This document shows positions 35,417 through 43,670 of a stretch of 64,000 nucleotides of DNA, piece after piece. The notes under the pieces were generated by a model. It ran no database searches. It had not been told where the DNA came from and was given only the letters and a program-made list of their open reading frames with translations. Made by a program: the position numbers and the translations under genes. Numbering within the stretch: position 1 is the stretch's first letter; each line of letters starts with the position of its first letter. Origin of the DNA: Bacteroidales bacterium (lineage in GTDB: Bacteria; Bacteroidota; Bacteroidia; Bacteroidales; Azobacteroidaceae). The stretch is taken from the NCBI GenBank assembly GCA_003851245.1, contig BHEP01000005.1:16782-80781 (forward strand), in the 5' to 3' direction.

Positions 35417-37990
35417 CTAGTTTCTATTAGCCCATTTAACGAATGCAAAATCCATACGGTGAGGAATATCTGCATTTTTAGGGAATATGCGATAACTAAA
35501 TCTAACATGCCCCGTTTCGGCAGCAATAACATTGATATTGAAATACATCAACGACCCCTCGGTTTTTTCTAATTGCATTTCATGAACCGCTAGAATTTGT
35601 GGTTCATCTTCAACTACATCTCGCTTGATTACAACTATCTCTACACCAATATCTCCTTTGAGATTTTTTCTGTCCACTACCATTGTCGTGACCAGGGCAT
35701 CACCAATTTCTACGCCATTGACCATTGTTTTTTCATCATAGCCAATAGATACAACTTCTATTTGATTCCAGTTTGTAGCTACCTCTTCTTTCCAAGCGGC
35801 AATTTCTTTTGCCTTAGCAAAACCATTGGCTTTCAATATTTTAGATCGTTTTTCCAATTTTGTGTAAAAACGATCAACATAATCATCAAACATTCGTTTG
35901 GTGGTATAGTGAGGCGCTATCTGTGCTATAGAATTTTTGATGTACTGCACCCATTCAGGAGAATAACCCTTACTATTTTTTGCGTAATATAGAGGTATTA
36001 TCTCGTTTTCGAAGATTGAATAAATCGTGGTTGCGTCCAACTGATCTTGGTATTCTTGGTTGTCGTAGGTTGTTTTGTCGGTGAGGCACCATCCAGCACC
36101 TTCGCGATAACCCTCATACCACCATCCGTCGAGCACCGAAAAGTTTAGTACTCCATTCATCTCAGCCTTCTCTCCAGAAGTTCCTGACGCTTCCAATGGT
36201 CGTGTTGGCGTATTTAGCCACACATCCACTCCCGACACCAATCTCTTGGCAAGTCGCATGTCGTAGTTTTCTAAGAAAATAATTTTCCCTAAAAATTCTG
36301 GGCGGCGCGATATTTCAACAATCTGCTTTATCAGTCCCTGACCTCCCCCATCGGCGGGGTGAGCCTTGCCTGTAAAAATAAATTGCACAGGCTGCCTAGG
36401 GTTATTTACAATTTTAGATAATCTTTCCAAATCAGTAAATAATAGATGTGCACGTTTGTAGGTAGCAAAACGACGACCAAAACCTACAAGAAGGGCATTG
36501 GGGTCAATTTTTTCCATTACCGACATTACTTTCGACGGATCGCCCTGATTTTTCAACCAGTTGTCTCTAAACTGATCTTTTATGTAATTTACCAAGCGTT
36601 TTTTGAGAGTTAGTCGCACATTCCATATCTCTTCGTCGGCAACATTGTATATCTGTTCCCATATCTTGGGGTTGGATTGGTCGTTGTAGAAGTTCTTGTC
36701 GAAGTGAGTTTCGTAAAATTTGCGCCACTCCGAAGTTGTCCAAGTAGGTAGATGCACACCATTGGTAACATACCCTACATGCAGCTCTTCAGGGAAATAT
36801 CCCTTCCATATGGGGGCAAACATTTTTTGCGACACCTTGCCATGCAAGAGGCTTACTCCATTGGCTTCCTGAGAGGAGTTGAGGGCGAAGACACTCATAG
36901 AAAATTTTTCGTTAGAGCCTGGATGCTCCCTACCCATATCCATAAATTCTTGCCAAGAGATGCCTAATTTTTCAGGATATTGATTCATGTATTTGTTGAA
37001 AAGCCCTTCCTCAAAATAGTCATGACCAGCAGGAACTGGAGTGTGGCAGGTATATAATGTAGAAGATTTCACAACTTCAAGAGCCTCATTGAAGCTTAGT
37101 TTGTCTTTCTCAATATAATCGCACAAGCGCTGTACGTTGATTAATGCGGCATGGCCCTCATTGCAATGGTACACATCTTTTTTTATGCCCAGAGCATTCA
37201 GCAACTGAATACCACCAATGCCTAGCAAGTATTCTTGCTTAATACGATTCTCCCAATCTCCACCATAAAGTTGATGTGTGATAGATCTATCCCATTCGCT
37301 ATTTTTTTCCAAATCGGTATCCAGAAGATAAAGACTAACCCTACCTACGTTTACCTTCCATACACTGGCATACACTATGTGGTTGCTAAAAGAAATTTCT
37401 ATTGTCATCAAATTTCCATTAGCATCTAAGACATGCTCTACAGGAAGTTGCTCAAAAAGTTGCGCCTCATAGTTTGCAATTTGCTGACCCTCCATTGAAA
37501 GGGATTGTGTAAAATATCCATAGCGATAGAGGAATCCTACGGCGCATAGATCTATGTTTATATCGCTGGCTTCTTTTATATAATCGCCAGCCAATACTCC
37601 CAATCCTCCAGAATATATCTTTAATATATTGGCAAGGCCATATTCCATACTAAAATATGCTACCGATGGCTTGCTGGCATCGGGTTTTACATCAATATAA
37701 GCCCTAAACTTAGCATAAACAAGTTCTATCTGACCCATCAATTCTTTGTCGGCAAGAATCCTCTCCATACTCTTAGACGAAAGGCGTTGCAGAAGCAATA
37801 CAGGATTACCTTCGGTTTCTAACCACAAATCGCTATCCAAAGACATAAAAAGATCCGTTGCCTCATAATTCCATACCCACCACAGGTTATGGGCAATTTC
37901 ATTCAATACTTTAAGTTCCTTAGGCAGTCTTGATTTTACATTAGAATCCTTCCATAGAGGTTCGTTTGCATTATTTGCTTGTATTTTCAT
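35417..37990 (-). CDS. glgP: Alpha-glucan (glycogen) phosphorylase, GT35
   Basis: An 857-residue phosphorylase that releases glucose-1-phosphate from glycogen. The N-terminal domain has the alpha-glucan-phosphorylase start ([16 protein letters not shown]), [18 protein letters not shown], and the C-terminal domain has [45 protein letters not shown] (PLP site, with the Lys of GEKAEMNG) and [11 protein letters not shown]. It belongs to the shorter alpha-glucan type with an extra C-terminal beta domain. It lies 19 bp after the glycogen synthase gene in one operon. Confidence 0.95.
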   Translation of the reverse strand: MKIQANNANEPLWKDSNVKSRLPKELKVLNEIAHNLWWVWNYEATDLFMSLDSDLWLETEGNPVLLLQRLSSKSMERILADKELMGQIELVYAKFRAYIDVKPDASKPSVAYFSMEYGLANILKIYSGGLGVLAGDYIKEASDINIDLCAVGFLYRYGYFTQSLSMEGQQIANYEAQLFEQLPVEHVLDANGNLMTIEISFSNHIVYASVWKVNVGRVSLYLLDTDLEKNSEWDRSITHQLYGGDWENRIKQEYLLGIGGIQLLNALGIKKDVYHCNEGHAALINVQRLCDYIEKDKLSFNEALEVVKSSTLYTCHTPVPAGHDYFEEGLFNKYMNQYPEKLGISWQEFMDMGREHPGSNEKFSMSVFALNSSQEANGVSLLHGKVSQKMFAPIWKGYFPEELHVGYVTNGVHLPTWTTSEWRKFYETHFDKNFYNDQSNPKIWEQIYNVADEEIWNVRLTLKKRLVNYIKDQFRDNWLKNQGDPSKVMSVMEKIDPNALLVGFGRRFATYKRAHLLFTDLERLSKIVNNPRQPVQFIFTGKAHPADGGGQGLIKQIVEISRRPEFLGKIIFLENYDMRLAKRLVSGVDVWLNTPTRPLEASGTSGEKAEMNGVLNFSVLDGWWYEGYREGAGWCLTDKTTYDNQEYQDQLDATTIYSIFENEIIPLYYAKNSKGYSPEWVQYIKNSIAQIAPHYTTKRMFDDYVDRFYTKLEKRSKILKANGFAKAKEIAAWKEEVATNWNQIEVVSIGYDEKTMVNGVEIGDALVTTMVVDRKNLKGDIGVEIVVIKRDVVEDEPQILAVHEMQLEKTEGSLMYFNINVIAAETGHVRFSYRIFPKNADIPHRMDFAFVKWANRN

Positions 37991-38009
37991 AATTATAAAA
38001 AAATTAAAT

Positions 38010-39668
38010 TTATCTTTTTTCTACTTCTCTTAAAGCAATATTGTATGCAGTATAATAGTGCTCTATAAAATTTTTCCAGGAAGCTTTTTCGGCAAGTTTG
38101 CGTGCTGCTTTTCGCGCTGCATTCTTGTCTTTAGCTGCACAATTAGCATATCCAATGATGGAGTCTTTGATAGATTCTGCAACATGGAAATAATTTTCGT
38201 CGGTTCTTTCTTCCACACTCACTCCCTGCGACAATTGCGTGGACACCCCATTTTGCATGGCCCATATTCCAAAGCCTGCCAAATTTGTGGTGATGCTAGG
38301 AATGCCAAAGGCAATGCTTTCTAAGGGAGTATAACCCCAGGGCTCGTAATACGAGGGGAAAATTGTCAAGTCTATGCCTGCAAGTACGTCATAATACGAG
38401 AGGTTTAAAATTCCGTCTGATTCATTGATATATGAGGGCACAAAAAATATTTTAACCTTGTCGGATTTATTATTTATAAAATCCAAATACTTTATATAAT
38501 TACATACATGATCACTTTCTTGCTCATGTAGTTCATGCGTAATATAAGGATTTATAAGGGGTGTAGAATATTTTTCCTTAGATTCTAGGCGGGCTTGCAA
38601 ATCAAGTCGCGGCCCTATGCTCCATGCAGGAACGATGATGAAGGCTATAATCGTTTGATCCAAATCATTGGATTTTCTCACCCTATCCAATGCTTCTATA
38701 TATACATCTATTCCCTTATTCTTGTATTCGTAGCGGCCACTTGTGGCTACTATCAAAGAGTCTGAGTGAATATCTTCTCCAGTAAGGCACTTTGCAACAT
38801 TAAGTAAGGATTTTCTGGCATTTTCTCTTACTCTTGTAAATTTTGCTCCCTTGGGCACAAAATCATCCTCAAATCCATTGGGGGTAACCACATCGGGCAA
38901 TTTTTTTAGCAGCTGTCCGCATTCGCAGGCGGTGAGCTCGCTCACCGTTGTAAAGCAGTCGGCATGCCAAGCCGCTTGTTTCTCTAGCGAGTGCTTGGCT
39001 TCCATATTTAGCTCTTGCGCCATAATATCGCCATCGTATTGGTCAAAATAGGCATATAACTTCTTGCCATTGCCTGCAATAGATCGCCCTATGGAAGTGG
39101 CATGTGTTGTAAATATGGTGGCTATGCCTGGCAGTTTGTTCTTAATATATAGGGCTCCCATCCCTAGCATCCATTCGTTGAAATGGGCTACAACTTTTTT
39201 GTCCTGCAGTTTGTGAAATTTATAGAAACTTTCAATCAAGAGGCCTGTGGCATAAGCAAACATACAAGATTCGTCGTAGTCGCCATAGGCATTCATAGAC
39301 TTTACACCAAATTTATCCCACATAAGAAAATATAGCTCGTCTTTTTCAGCAAAAAAATCCTGAAAGTCTATAAGTATTACTACAGGTTTACTGGGAATAT
39401 CCCATCGACCGATTCTGATTTTTAATCCTTCCGATTGGGTGGCAAAAGATTTCCACGAGTCAAACAATCCATTTTCTATGGGCAAGAAATCTGAATTGCC
39501 AATATCAGCACCCAAGTCGGGCCCAATAAATATCAGATTATCATGAATTTTTTCTTGAATTGTATTGGCTCTGGTGGATAAAACAGTGTAGATGCCACCT
39601 ACCTTATTACAGACTTCCCAGCTAGTTTCAAAAATGTAATCTGGAGCCAATAGTTTTTCTATAGCCAT
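38010..39668 (-). CDS. Glycogen synthase, GT3 (eukaryote-type)
   Basis: A 552-residue glycosyltransferase with [22 protein letters not shown] at the N-terminus, the KVGGI sugar-nucleotide loop of glycogen synthases. [47 protein letters not shown] and [28 protein letters not shown] fit the GT3 family of yeast and animal glycogen synthases rather than bacterial GT5 GlgA. GT3 synthases are common in Bacteroidetes. First gene of the operon with glgP downstream, so glycogen making and breaking are co-expressed. A -7 element lies 34 bp upstream. Confidence 0.92.
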   Translation of the reverse strand: MAIEKLLAPDYIFETSWEVCNKVGGIYTVLSTRANTIQEKIHDNLIFIGPDLGADIGNSDFLPIENGLFDSWKSFATQSEGLKIRIGRWDIPSKPVVILIDFQDFFAEKDELYFLMWDKFGVKSMNAYGDYDESCMFAYATGLLIESFYKFHKLQDKKVVAHFNEWMLGMGALYIKNKLPGIATIFTTHATSIGRSIAGNGKKLYAYFDQYDGDIMAQELNMEAKHSLEKQAAWHADCFTTVSELTACECGQLLKKLPDVVTPNGFEDDFVPKGAKFTRVRENARKSLLNVAKCLTGEDIHSDSLIVATSGRYEYKNKGIDVYIEALDRVRKSNDLDQTIIAFIIVPAWSIGPRLDLQARLESKEKYSTPLINPYITHELHEQESDHVCNYIKYLDFINNKSDKVKIFFVPSYINESDGILNLSYYDVLAGIDLTIFPSYYEPWGYTPLESIAFGIPSITTNLAGFGIWAMQNGVSTQLSQGVSVEERTDENYFHVAESIKDSIIGYANCAAKDKNAARKAARKLAEKASWKNFIEHYYTAYNIALREVEKR

Positions 39669-39701
39669 AAAAAATAATTTTGTTTTTATCGAATATCTCT
39701 A

Positions 39702-39709
39702 CAAAGATA
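39702..39709 (-). promoter_or_regulatory. Putative -7 element of the glycogen operon
   Basis: CAAAGATA on plus reads TATCTTTG on minus, 34 bp upstream of the glycogen synthase start codon. The same octamer precedes two other minus-strand genes in the window. Confidence 0.45.
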
Positions 39710-39884
39710 CTATTTTTTAGTAAATTCGCTCATTATTTGTGGGCATATTCACTTTTCTTTAGTAGTTTTGCCCCTAGTTGTACGAAATAGTAGCTCAAGA
39801 AACATTCTAAATGAAATAAGATGTTGCTATACAGACTATTATTATTGTAGCAGATATAATTTATAGAGATTAATAAAGATATTG

Positions 39885-40424
39885 ATGAAGAGATTCAGTC
39901 AGCTTGTTCTAAAATGTATGGGGTGGAAAACCATTCTCAGTGTTGATATTCCTCAAAAAAGTGTAGTGTGCGTTGCCCCACATACCAGCAATTGGGATTT
40001 TTTATATGCCAAACTTTATTACTCTGCCATAGGTGGCAAGCCTCATTTTTTGATGAAAAAAGAACTGTTTTTTTTTCCTATGGGTTATCTAATAAAAGCC
40101 ATGGGGGGCATACCTGTAGATAGAAAGAATAAGAAATCCTTGACTGCACAAATGATTGAGATGTTCAATAGTAAAAAGAATTTTCATCTTGCCGTTGCTC
40201 CCGAAGGAACAAGAAAAAAGACTAGCAACTGGAGAACAGGATTTTATTATATTGCTATAGGAGCAAAAGTGCCCATATCATTGGCACATATAGATTTTAG
40301 AAAAAAAGAATTGGGCGTATCCGAAAATTTTTATCCTACAGGAAATGAAATAAGCGATATGGATTATATTAAAAAAAAATATAAGGATTTTATAGGAAAA
40401 ATACCAGGTAATTTCTCAATATAG
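39885..40424 (+). CDS. PlsC-like acyltransferase
   Basis: A 179-residue protein with the acyltransferase motifs HTSNWD (H34, D39 in the TTG-start numbering), FFPMGYLIKAMGGIPVDRKNK and VAPEGTRKKT. The ATG at 39885 is used; the reading frame is also open from a TTG 3 bp upstream. It belongs to the short 1-acylglycerol-3-phosphate acyltransferase-like group and probably acylates a lysophospholipid or related lipid at the inner membrane; the exact acceptor is unknown. The gene stands alone. A TAGTTTTG motif at 39763-39770 with TTTG 23 bp upstream may be its promoter. Confidence 0.85.
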   Translation: MKRFSQLVLKCMGWKTILSVDIPQKSVVCVAPHTSNWDFLYAKLYYSAIGGKPHFLMKKELFFFPMGYLIKAMGGIPVDRKNKKSLTAQMIEMFNSKKNFHLAVAPEGTRKKTSNWRTGFYYIAIGAKVPISLAHIDFRKKELGVSENFYPTGNEISDMDYIKKKYKDFIGKIPGNFSI

Positions 40425-40438
40425 AAGTTTGCCAACAA

Positions 40439-40723
40439 CTATTTTTCTATCTTATAAACCTTGCCCAATCCTATGCTTGACACCTCCTTGCGCTTGGGAT
40501 TGTTCAAATATCCTATACTGCCTACACCCTTCGTTAGCGCCGTCAACTGCTCTATGGGATTGCAGTTTATAGAACCAATGCCATCCAATTCTGCAAGTAC
40601 AAATTGAGATTCTAAGTTCGTACTACTTATCTTTACTACACCTTTCAACTCAAATAATAAGTGTAGAAATAATAATGCGAACAGGGGTAGGCTCTGAATC
40701 ATTGTCTGAAAAATCCTCTCCAA
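40439..40723 (-). pseudogene. Remnant of a GIN-domain (DUF2807) protein
   Basis: The open frame is 94 codons. Its C-terminal part has the beta-helix-like pattern of the GIN domain (LDGIGSINCN, TKGVGSIGYLNNPKRKEVSSIGLGKVYKI), where GxGSI repeats and the G(N)NPK motif are diagnostic. A normal protein has about 200-250 residues, starts with a signal peptide and lacks the start seen here. The 5' part is missing or out of frame. With the PspC and PadR remnants next to it, it marks a decayed padR-pspC-GIN operon. Confidence 0.65.
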
Positions 40724-40731
40724 ATTTCTGC

Positions 40732-40854
40732 CTAATCTTGCCCTTTCTCAAAATAATAACGCAAATTATTCAAATAATTTCGTGAAAGCTCGTAGGCATC
40801 TTCATCAATATTGAAAACCCTCCCATTTAAATTTATTGTCAATGTATTGTTCAT
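40732..40854 (-). pseudogene. N-terminal remnant of a PspC-domain protein
   Basis: From the ATG at 40854 the frame reads 40 codons, MNNTLTINLNGRVFNIDEDA and then YELSRNYLNNLRYYFEKGQD, before a TAG at 40732. This is the conserved start of Bacteroidetes PspC-type proteins (INLGG...F.ID.DAY..L..YL..L..YF...D), which usually go on for 300 or more residues. It is cut off here by the stop codon and a deletion, as the GIN remnant begins almost at once. Confidence 0.7.
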
Positions 40855-41202
40855 AAGTATTATATTTTTTTAGATGATTGATGGTATTATTTATATCGCT
40901 CCAAGCTTCCTCCAAGGAAATCAGAAAATCCTGACCTCCTGCTGTCAAGGAATAATACTTGCGAGGAGGGCCCTGCTCCGACTCTATCCATTGATATGCC
41001 AAAAAACCTGCATTTTTTAACCTTGTCAGTAAGGGATATAAAGTGCCCTCCACAACAATTAACTTAGCCTCCTTCGGCTGTGAAATAATATCTGAGGCAT
41101 AAGCCGGCAATCGCGAAAAAATCAATAGGGTGCTAGTATAGCCTCGAAAGGATATTGCAATACCCCCAAACTAGACAGCTCATTAAGATAATAATCGCAC
41201 AT
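40805..41202 (-). pseudogene. Frameshifted PadR-family regulator
   Basis: The main part (from 41125 down to 40805) reads RLPAYASDII, AKLIVVEGTLYPLLTRLKNAG and GPPRKYYSLTAGGQDFL, the winged-helix of a PadR-like repressor. It has no ATG and begins with TTG inside the DNA-binding domain. The missing start is present in another frame: from the ATG at 41202, MCDYYLNELSSLGVLQYPFEAILA, ending at a TGA at 41122, where the second frame takes over. The start has also drifted from the usual motif. The gene is thus broken by a frameshift, so the whole operon is likely dead. Confidence 0.65.
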
Positions 41203-41222
41203 TTACGTTTAAAATTTTTATT

Positions 41223-41369
41223 ATGCCAATAAGAAGAAAATTAAGCACCGATTTAAATAGCAAAGTAGTATTAGAATTATTAAGAGAGCGATAGAGTTTG
41301 GAGAATATCATCAACAAGGACAAAAAGTGGACTCAGGGCAAAAGGCAATATAATAAGGCAATCTTATAA
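41223..41369 (+). pseudogene. Remnant of an IS3-type transposase OrfA
   Basis: The ATG at 41223 opens a frame reading MPIRRKLSTDLNSKVVLELL, then RER and a TAG at 41292-41294, and continues in frame with SLENIINKDKKWTQGKRQYN to a second stop near 41367. The first part resembles the helix-turn-helix start of IS3-family OrfA proteins (RRKFS.EFK.KVVLEAL...). The stop and the short length show it is dead. No inverted-repeat ends were recognised with certainty. Confidence 0.45.
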
Positions 41370-41380
41370 GGCAATCTTAT
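41342..41380 (+). repeat. Three tandem copies of a 13-bp unit
   Basis: AAGGCAATATAAT (41342-41354), AAGGCAATCTTAT (41355-41367) and AAGGCAATCTTAT (41368-41380) follow each other. It lies in the gene graveyard before tRNA-Lys and overlaps the decayed transposase frame. Confidence 0.75.
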
Positions 41381-41436
41381 AAAGATACGAATTTAAAAGC
41401 ATATAAAAAAATGTCGCAATCAAAAAATTCGGCACT

Positions 41437-41612
41437 CGATGGTCTAGGAGCACATTCTACACCTTCTATGCAACACGCCTAATAAACCAAGACAAGGAAA
41501 TAAACGAACAACTAAGCTACGCTACAAGCAAGGATGGAATCTAATAGGAATATACATCGGAACAAGTTCCATTTGTGGTGTAGCATACGACTTATACAAG
41601 AAAGCCGTCTAA
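41437..41612 (+). pseudogene. Frameshifted small protein remnant, DUF4177-like
   Basis: Two overlapping frames join into one plausible protein. The first (from about 41437 to the TAA at 41542) has TFYTFYATRLINQDKEINEQ and LSYATSKDGI; the second (from about 41529 to the TAA at 41610) has QGWNLIGIYIGTSSICGVAY and DLYKKAV. The pattern of 'EINEQLSYATSKGWNLIGIYIG' resembles small DUF4177-type proteins with a GWELV core. A one-base shift near 41530 would restore it. The family is a guess. Confidence 0.35.
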
Positions 41613-41651
41613 ATAATTAATTTAGACGGCTTTGTTGTATTAAGTCGTATG
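41584..41651. repeat. Long near-perfect palindrome (bidirectional terminator-like)
   Basis: The core arms AAAGCCGTCTAAAT (41601-41614) and ATTTAGACGGCTTT (41620-41633) are perfectly complementary with a 5-nt loop. The pairing continues outwards (CATACGACTT-ATACAAG with TTGTATTAAGTCGTATG), with one mismatch and one extra base, to 41584 and 41651. The stop codon of the frame before it lies in the stem. It could be a bidirectional terminator or the joined end of a mobile element; it lies 20 bp from tRNA-Lys. Confidence 0.8.
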
Positions 41652-41671
41652 GAAGTATTTTTATTCCTTTG

Positions 41672-41744
41672 TGATCCACCTGGGGTTCGAACCCAGGACC
41701 CCATCCTTAAAAGGGATGTGCTCTACCAACTGAGCTAGTAAATC
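41672..41744 (-). tRNA. tRNA-Lys (anticodon TTT)
   Basis: The reverse complement of 73 nt folds into a full cloverleaf. Acceptor stem GATTTAC pairs with GTGGATC, the D arm is GCTCAGTTGGTAGAGC, the anticodon arm is CATCC-CTTTTAA-GGATG with anticodon TTT, and the T arm is CTGGGTTCGAACCCCAG. The discriminator base is A; no CCA is encoded. It is transcribed towards the gene graveyard. Confidence 0.95.
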
Positions 41745-41910
41745 AAGATGTAATTGCCTTTCCAAAGCGAGTGCAAAGGTAATCTTATTTTTTAAACTTC
41801 CAAAAAAAAATGAAGTTTTTATCGCTTCATAACTAAATTATTTAAAACCAAGTCTCTTACACAAGTGTATTAATCATTGTTAATGATACCATTTTCTTTG
41901 ATTTTATTTG

Positions 41911-41918
41911 TAACTTTG
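41911..41918 (+). promoter_or_regulatory. Putative -7 element of ettA
   Basis: TAACTTTG fits TAnnTTTG and lies 53 bp upstream of the ettA ATG, in AT-rich DNA between tRNA-Lys and ettA. Two TTTG motifs are close by but at the wrong spacing for a -33 element. Confidence 0.4.
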
Positions 41919-41971
41919 CGTCCCGTAAAGAATATAATGATATAACAAAACAAGGAAAGAAATTTACAAGA

Positions 41972-43660
41972 ATGGCAGACGACAAAAAAGTTATTTTTTC
42001 AATGGTAGGACTTAGCAAGATCTATCCCCCACAAAAACAAGTACTTAAAAATATATACTTGTCCTTTTATTATGGGGCAAAGATTGGTATCATTGGCTTG
42101 AACGGCTCAGGAAAATCAACCTTGCTTAAAATAATTGCAGGCTTAGAAAAAGAATTTCAGGGAGATGTAGTGTTTTCTCCAGGATATAAAGTTGGATACT
42201 TGGAGCAAGAACCCAAACTTGATGAAAACAAAACAGTAAAAGATATAGTACAAGAAGGCGTTCAAGACATAGTTGATACGCTCAAGGCTTATGAAGAAAT
42301 CAACGAAAAATTTGGACTTCCCGAATATTATGAAGATGCCGACAAAATGGATCAGCTATTTACACAGCAAGGGCTATTGCAAGATAAGATAGATGCTACC
42401 GACGCATGGAACTTAGACAGCAAGCTAGAAAGAGCAATGGATGCACTCAGATGTCCTCCCGAAGAACAAGTCATCAAAACCCTCTCTGGAGGAGAAAAAA
42501 GACGGGTGGCTCTCTGTAGATTGCTACTCCAACAACCCGAAATACTACTCCTTGACGAACCAACTAACCACCTTGATGCTGAGTCCATTGATTGGTTGGA
42601 GCAACATCTGCAGCAATATGCTGGAACTGTTATTTGTATCACTCACGACAGGTATTTTCTCGACCATGTAGCCGGATGGATACTCGAACTTGATAGGGGA
42701 GAAGGCATTCCGTGGAAGGGAAATTACACCTCATGGCTAGACCAAAAAACAACACGAATGGCGCAAGAGGAAAAACAAGTAAGCAAGAGAAGAAAAACTT
42801 TGGAAAGAGAATTAGAATGGTCTAAAATGGCACCCAAGGCTAGGCATGCCAAAGGAAAGGCACGCTTGAACTCTTACGAACAACTGCTCAACCAAGACGA
42901 AAAAGAAAGAGAAGAGAAACTAGAAATATTCATTCCCAATGGCCCACGCCTAGGAAATAAAGTTATCGAAGCCCAAAAGGTAGCAAAGGCTTATGATGAA
43001 AAACTCTTGTTCGACGACCTTAACTTCATGCTCCCACCCAACGGAATTGTTGGTATTATTGGTCCCAATGGGGCTGGAAAAACAACGCTATTTCGCCTCA
43101 TCATGGAACTTGAAAAAGCCGACAAAGGTATTTTTGAAGTTGGCGAAACTGTTGCCATAGGATATGTAGATCAAACGCATGCAGACATTGACCCCACAAA
43201 AACCGTATATCAGGTTGTGTCGGGTGGCACCGAACACATCAAAGTAGCTGGAAAAGACTTGAATGCAAGAGCATACTTGTCGCGATTCAACTTTGCAGGA
43301 GGAGACCAAGAAAAACTTTGTGGCGTTCTCTCTGGAGGTGAACGAAATAGACTGCACCTGGCAATGACTCTCAAAACTGAAGCCAATGTATTACTACTTG
43401 ATGAGCCCACAAATGATATAGACATCAACACACTAAGAGCCCTAGAAGAGGGTTTGGAAAATTTTGCTGGCTGTGCCGTTGTAATTTCTCACGACCGATG
43501 GTTTTTAGACAGGATTTGTACCCATATATTGGCTTTTGAAGGAAACTCCCAAGTCTTCTATTTTGAAGGCTCGTACTCTGATTATGAAGAAAATAAAAAA
43601 CTCAGAATGGGTAATGTAGAACCCAAAAGGGTAAGGTATCGCAAGCTAATAGCAGACTAA
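41972..43660 (+). CDS. ettA: ABC-F ATPase EttA (energy-dependent translational throttle)
   Basis: A 562-residue ribosome-associated ABC-F protein with two ATPase domains and no membrane part. Walker A sites are GLNGSGKST and GPNGAGKTT; signatures are LSGGEKRRVALCRLL and LSGGERNRLHLAMTL; Walker B motifs are LLLDEPTNHLD and LLLDEPTNDID. The linker (about 245-310, KQVSKRRKTLERELEWSKMAPKARH) is the P-site tRNA-interaction motif. Length and motifs match E. coli EttA (555). It is the first gene of a unit with the DUF5686 protein 10 bp downstream. Confidence 0.95.
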   Translation: MADDKKVIFSMVGLSKIYPPQKQVLKNIYLSFYYGAKIGIIGLNGSGKSTLLKIIAGLEKEFQGDVVFSPGYKVGYLEQEPKLDENKTVKDIVQEGVQDIVDTLKAYEEINEKFGLPEYYEDADKMDQLFTQQGLLQDKIDATDAWNLDSKLERAMDALRCPPEEQVIKTLSGGEKRRVALCRLLLQQPEILLLDEPTNHLDAESIDWLEQHLQQYAGTVICITHDRYFLDHVAGWILELDRGEGIPWKGNYTSWLDQKTTRMAQEEKQVSKRRKTLERELEWSKMAPKARHAKGKARLNSYEQLLNQDEKEREEKLEIFIPNGPRLGNKVIEAQKVAKAYDEKLLFDDLNFMLPPNGIVGIIGPNGAGKTTLFRLIMELEKADKGIFEVGETVAIGYVDQTHADIDPTKTVYQVVSGGTEHIKVAGKDLNARAYLSRFNFAGGDQEKLCGVLSGGERNRLHLAMTLKTEANVLLLDEPTNDIDINTLRALEEGLENFAGCAVVISHDRWFLDRICTHILAFEGNSQVFYFEGSYSDYEENKKLRMGNVEPKRVRYRKLIAD

Positions 43661-43670
43661 GAAAAAGTCC

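Noticed and set aside
35597..35992. 131-codon plus-strand open frame rich in Phe and Ile
   Set aside because: It is antisense to the 3' part of the phosphorylase gene; the hydrophobic look comes from the reverse complement of Lys- and Asn-rich codons.
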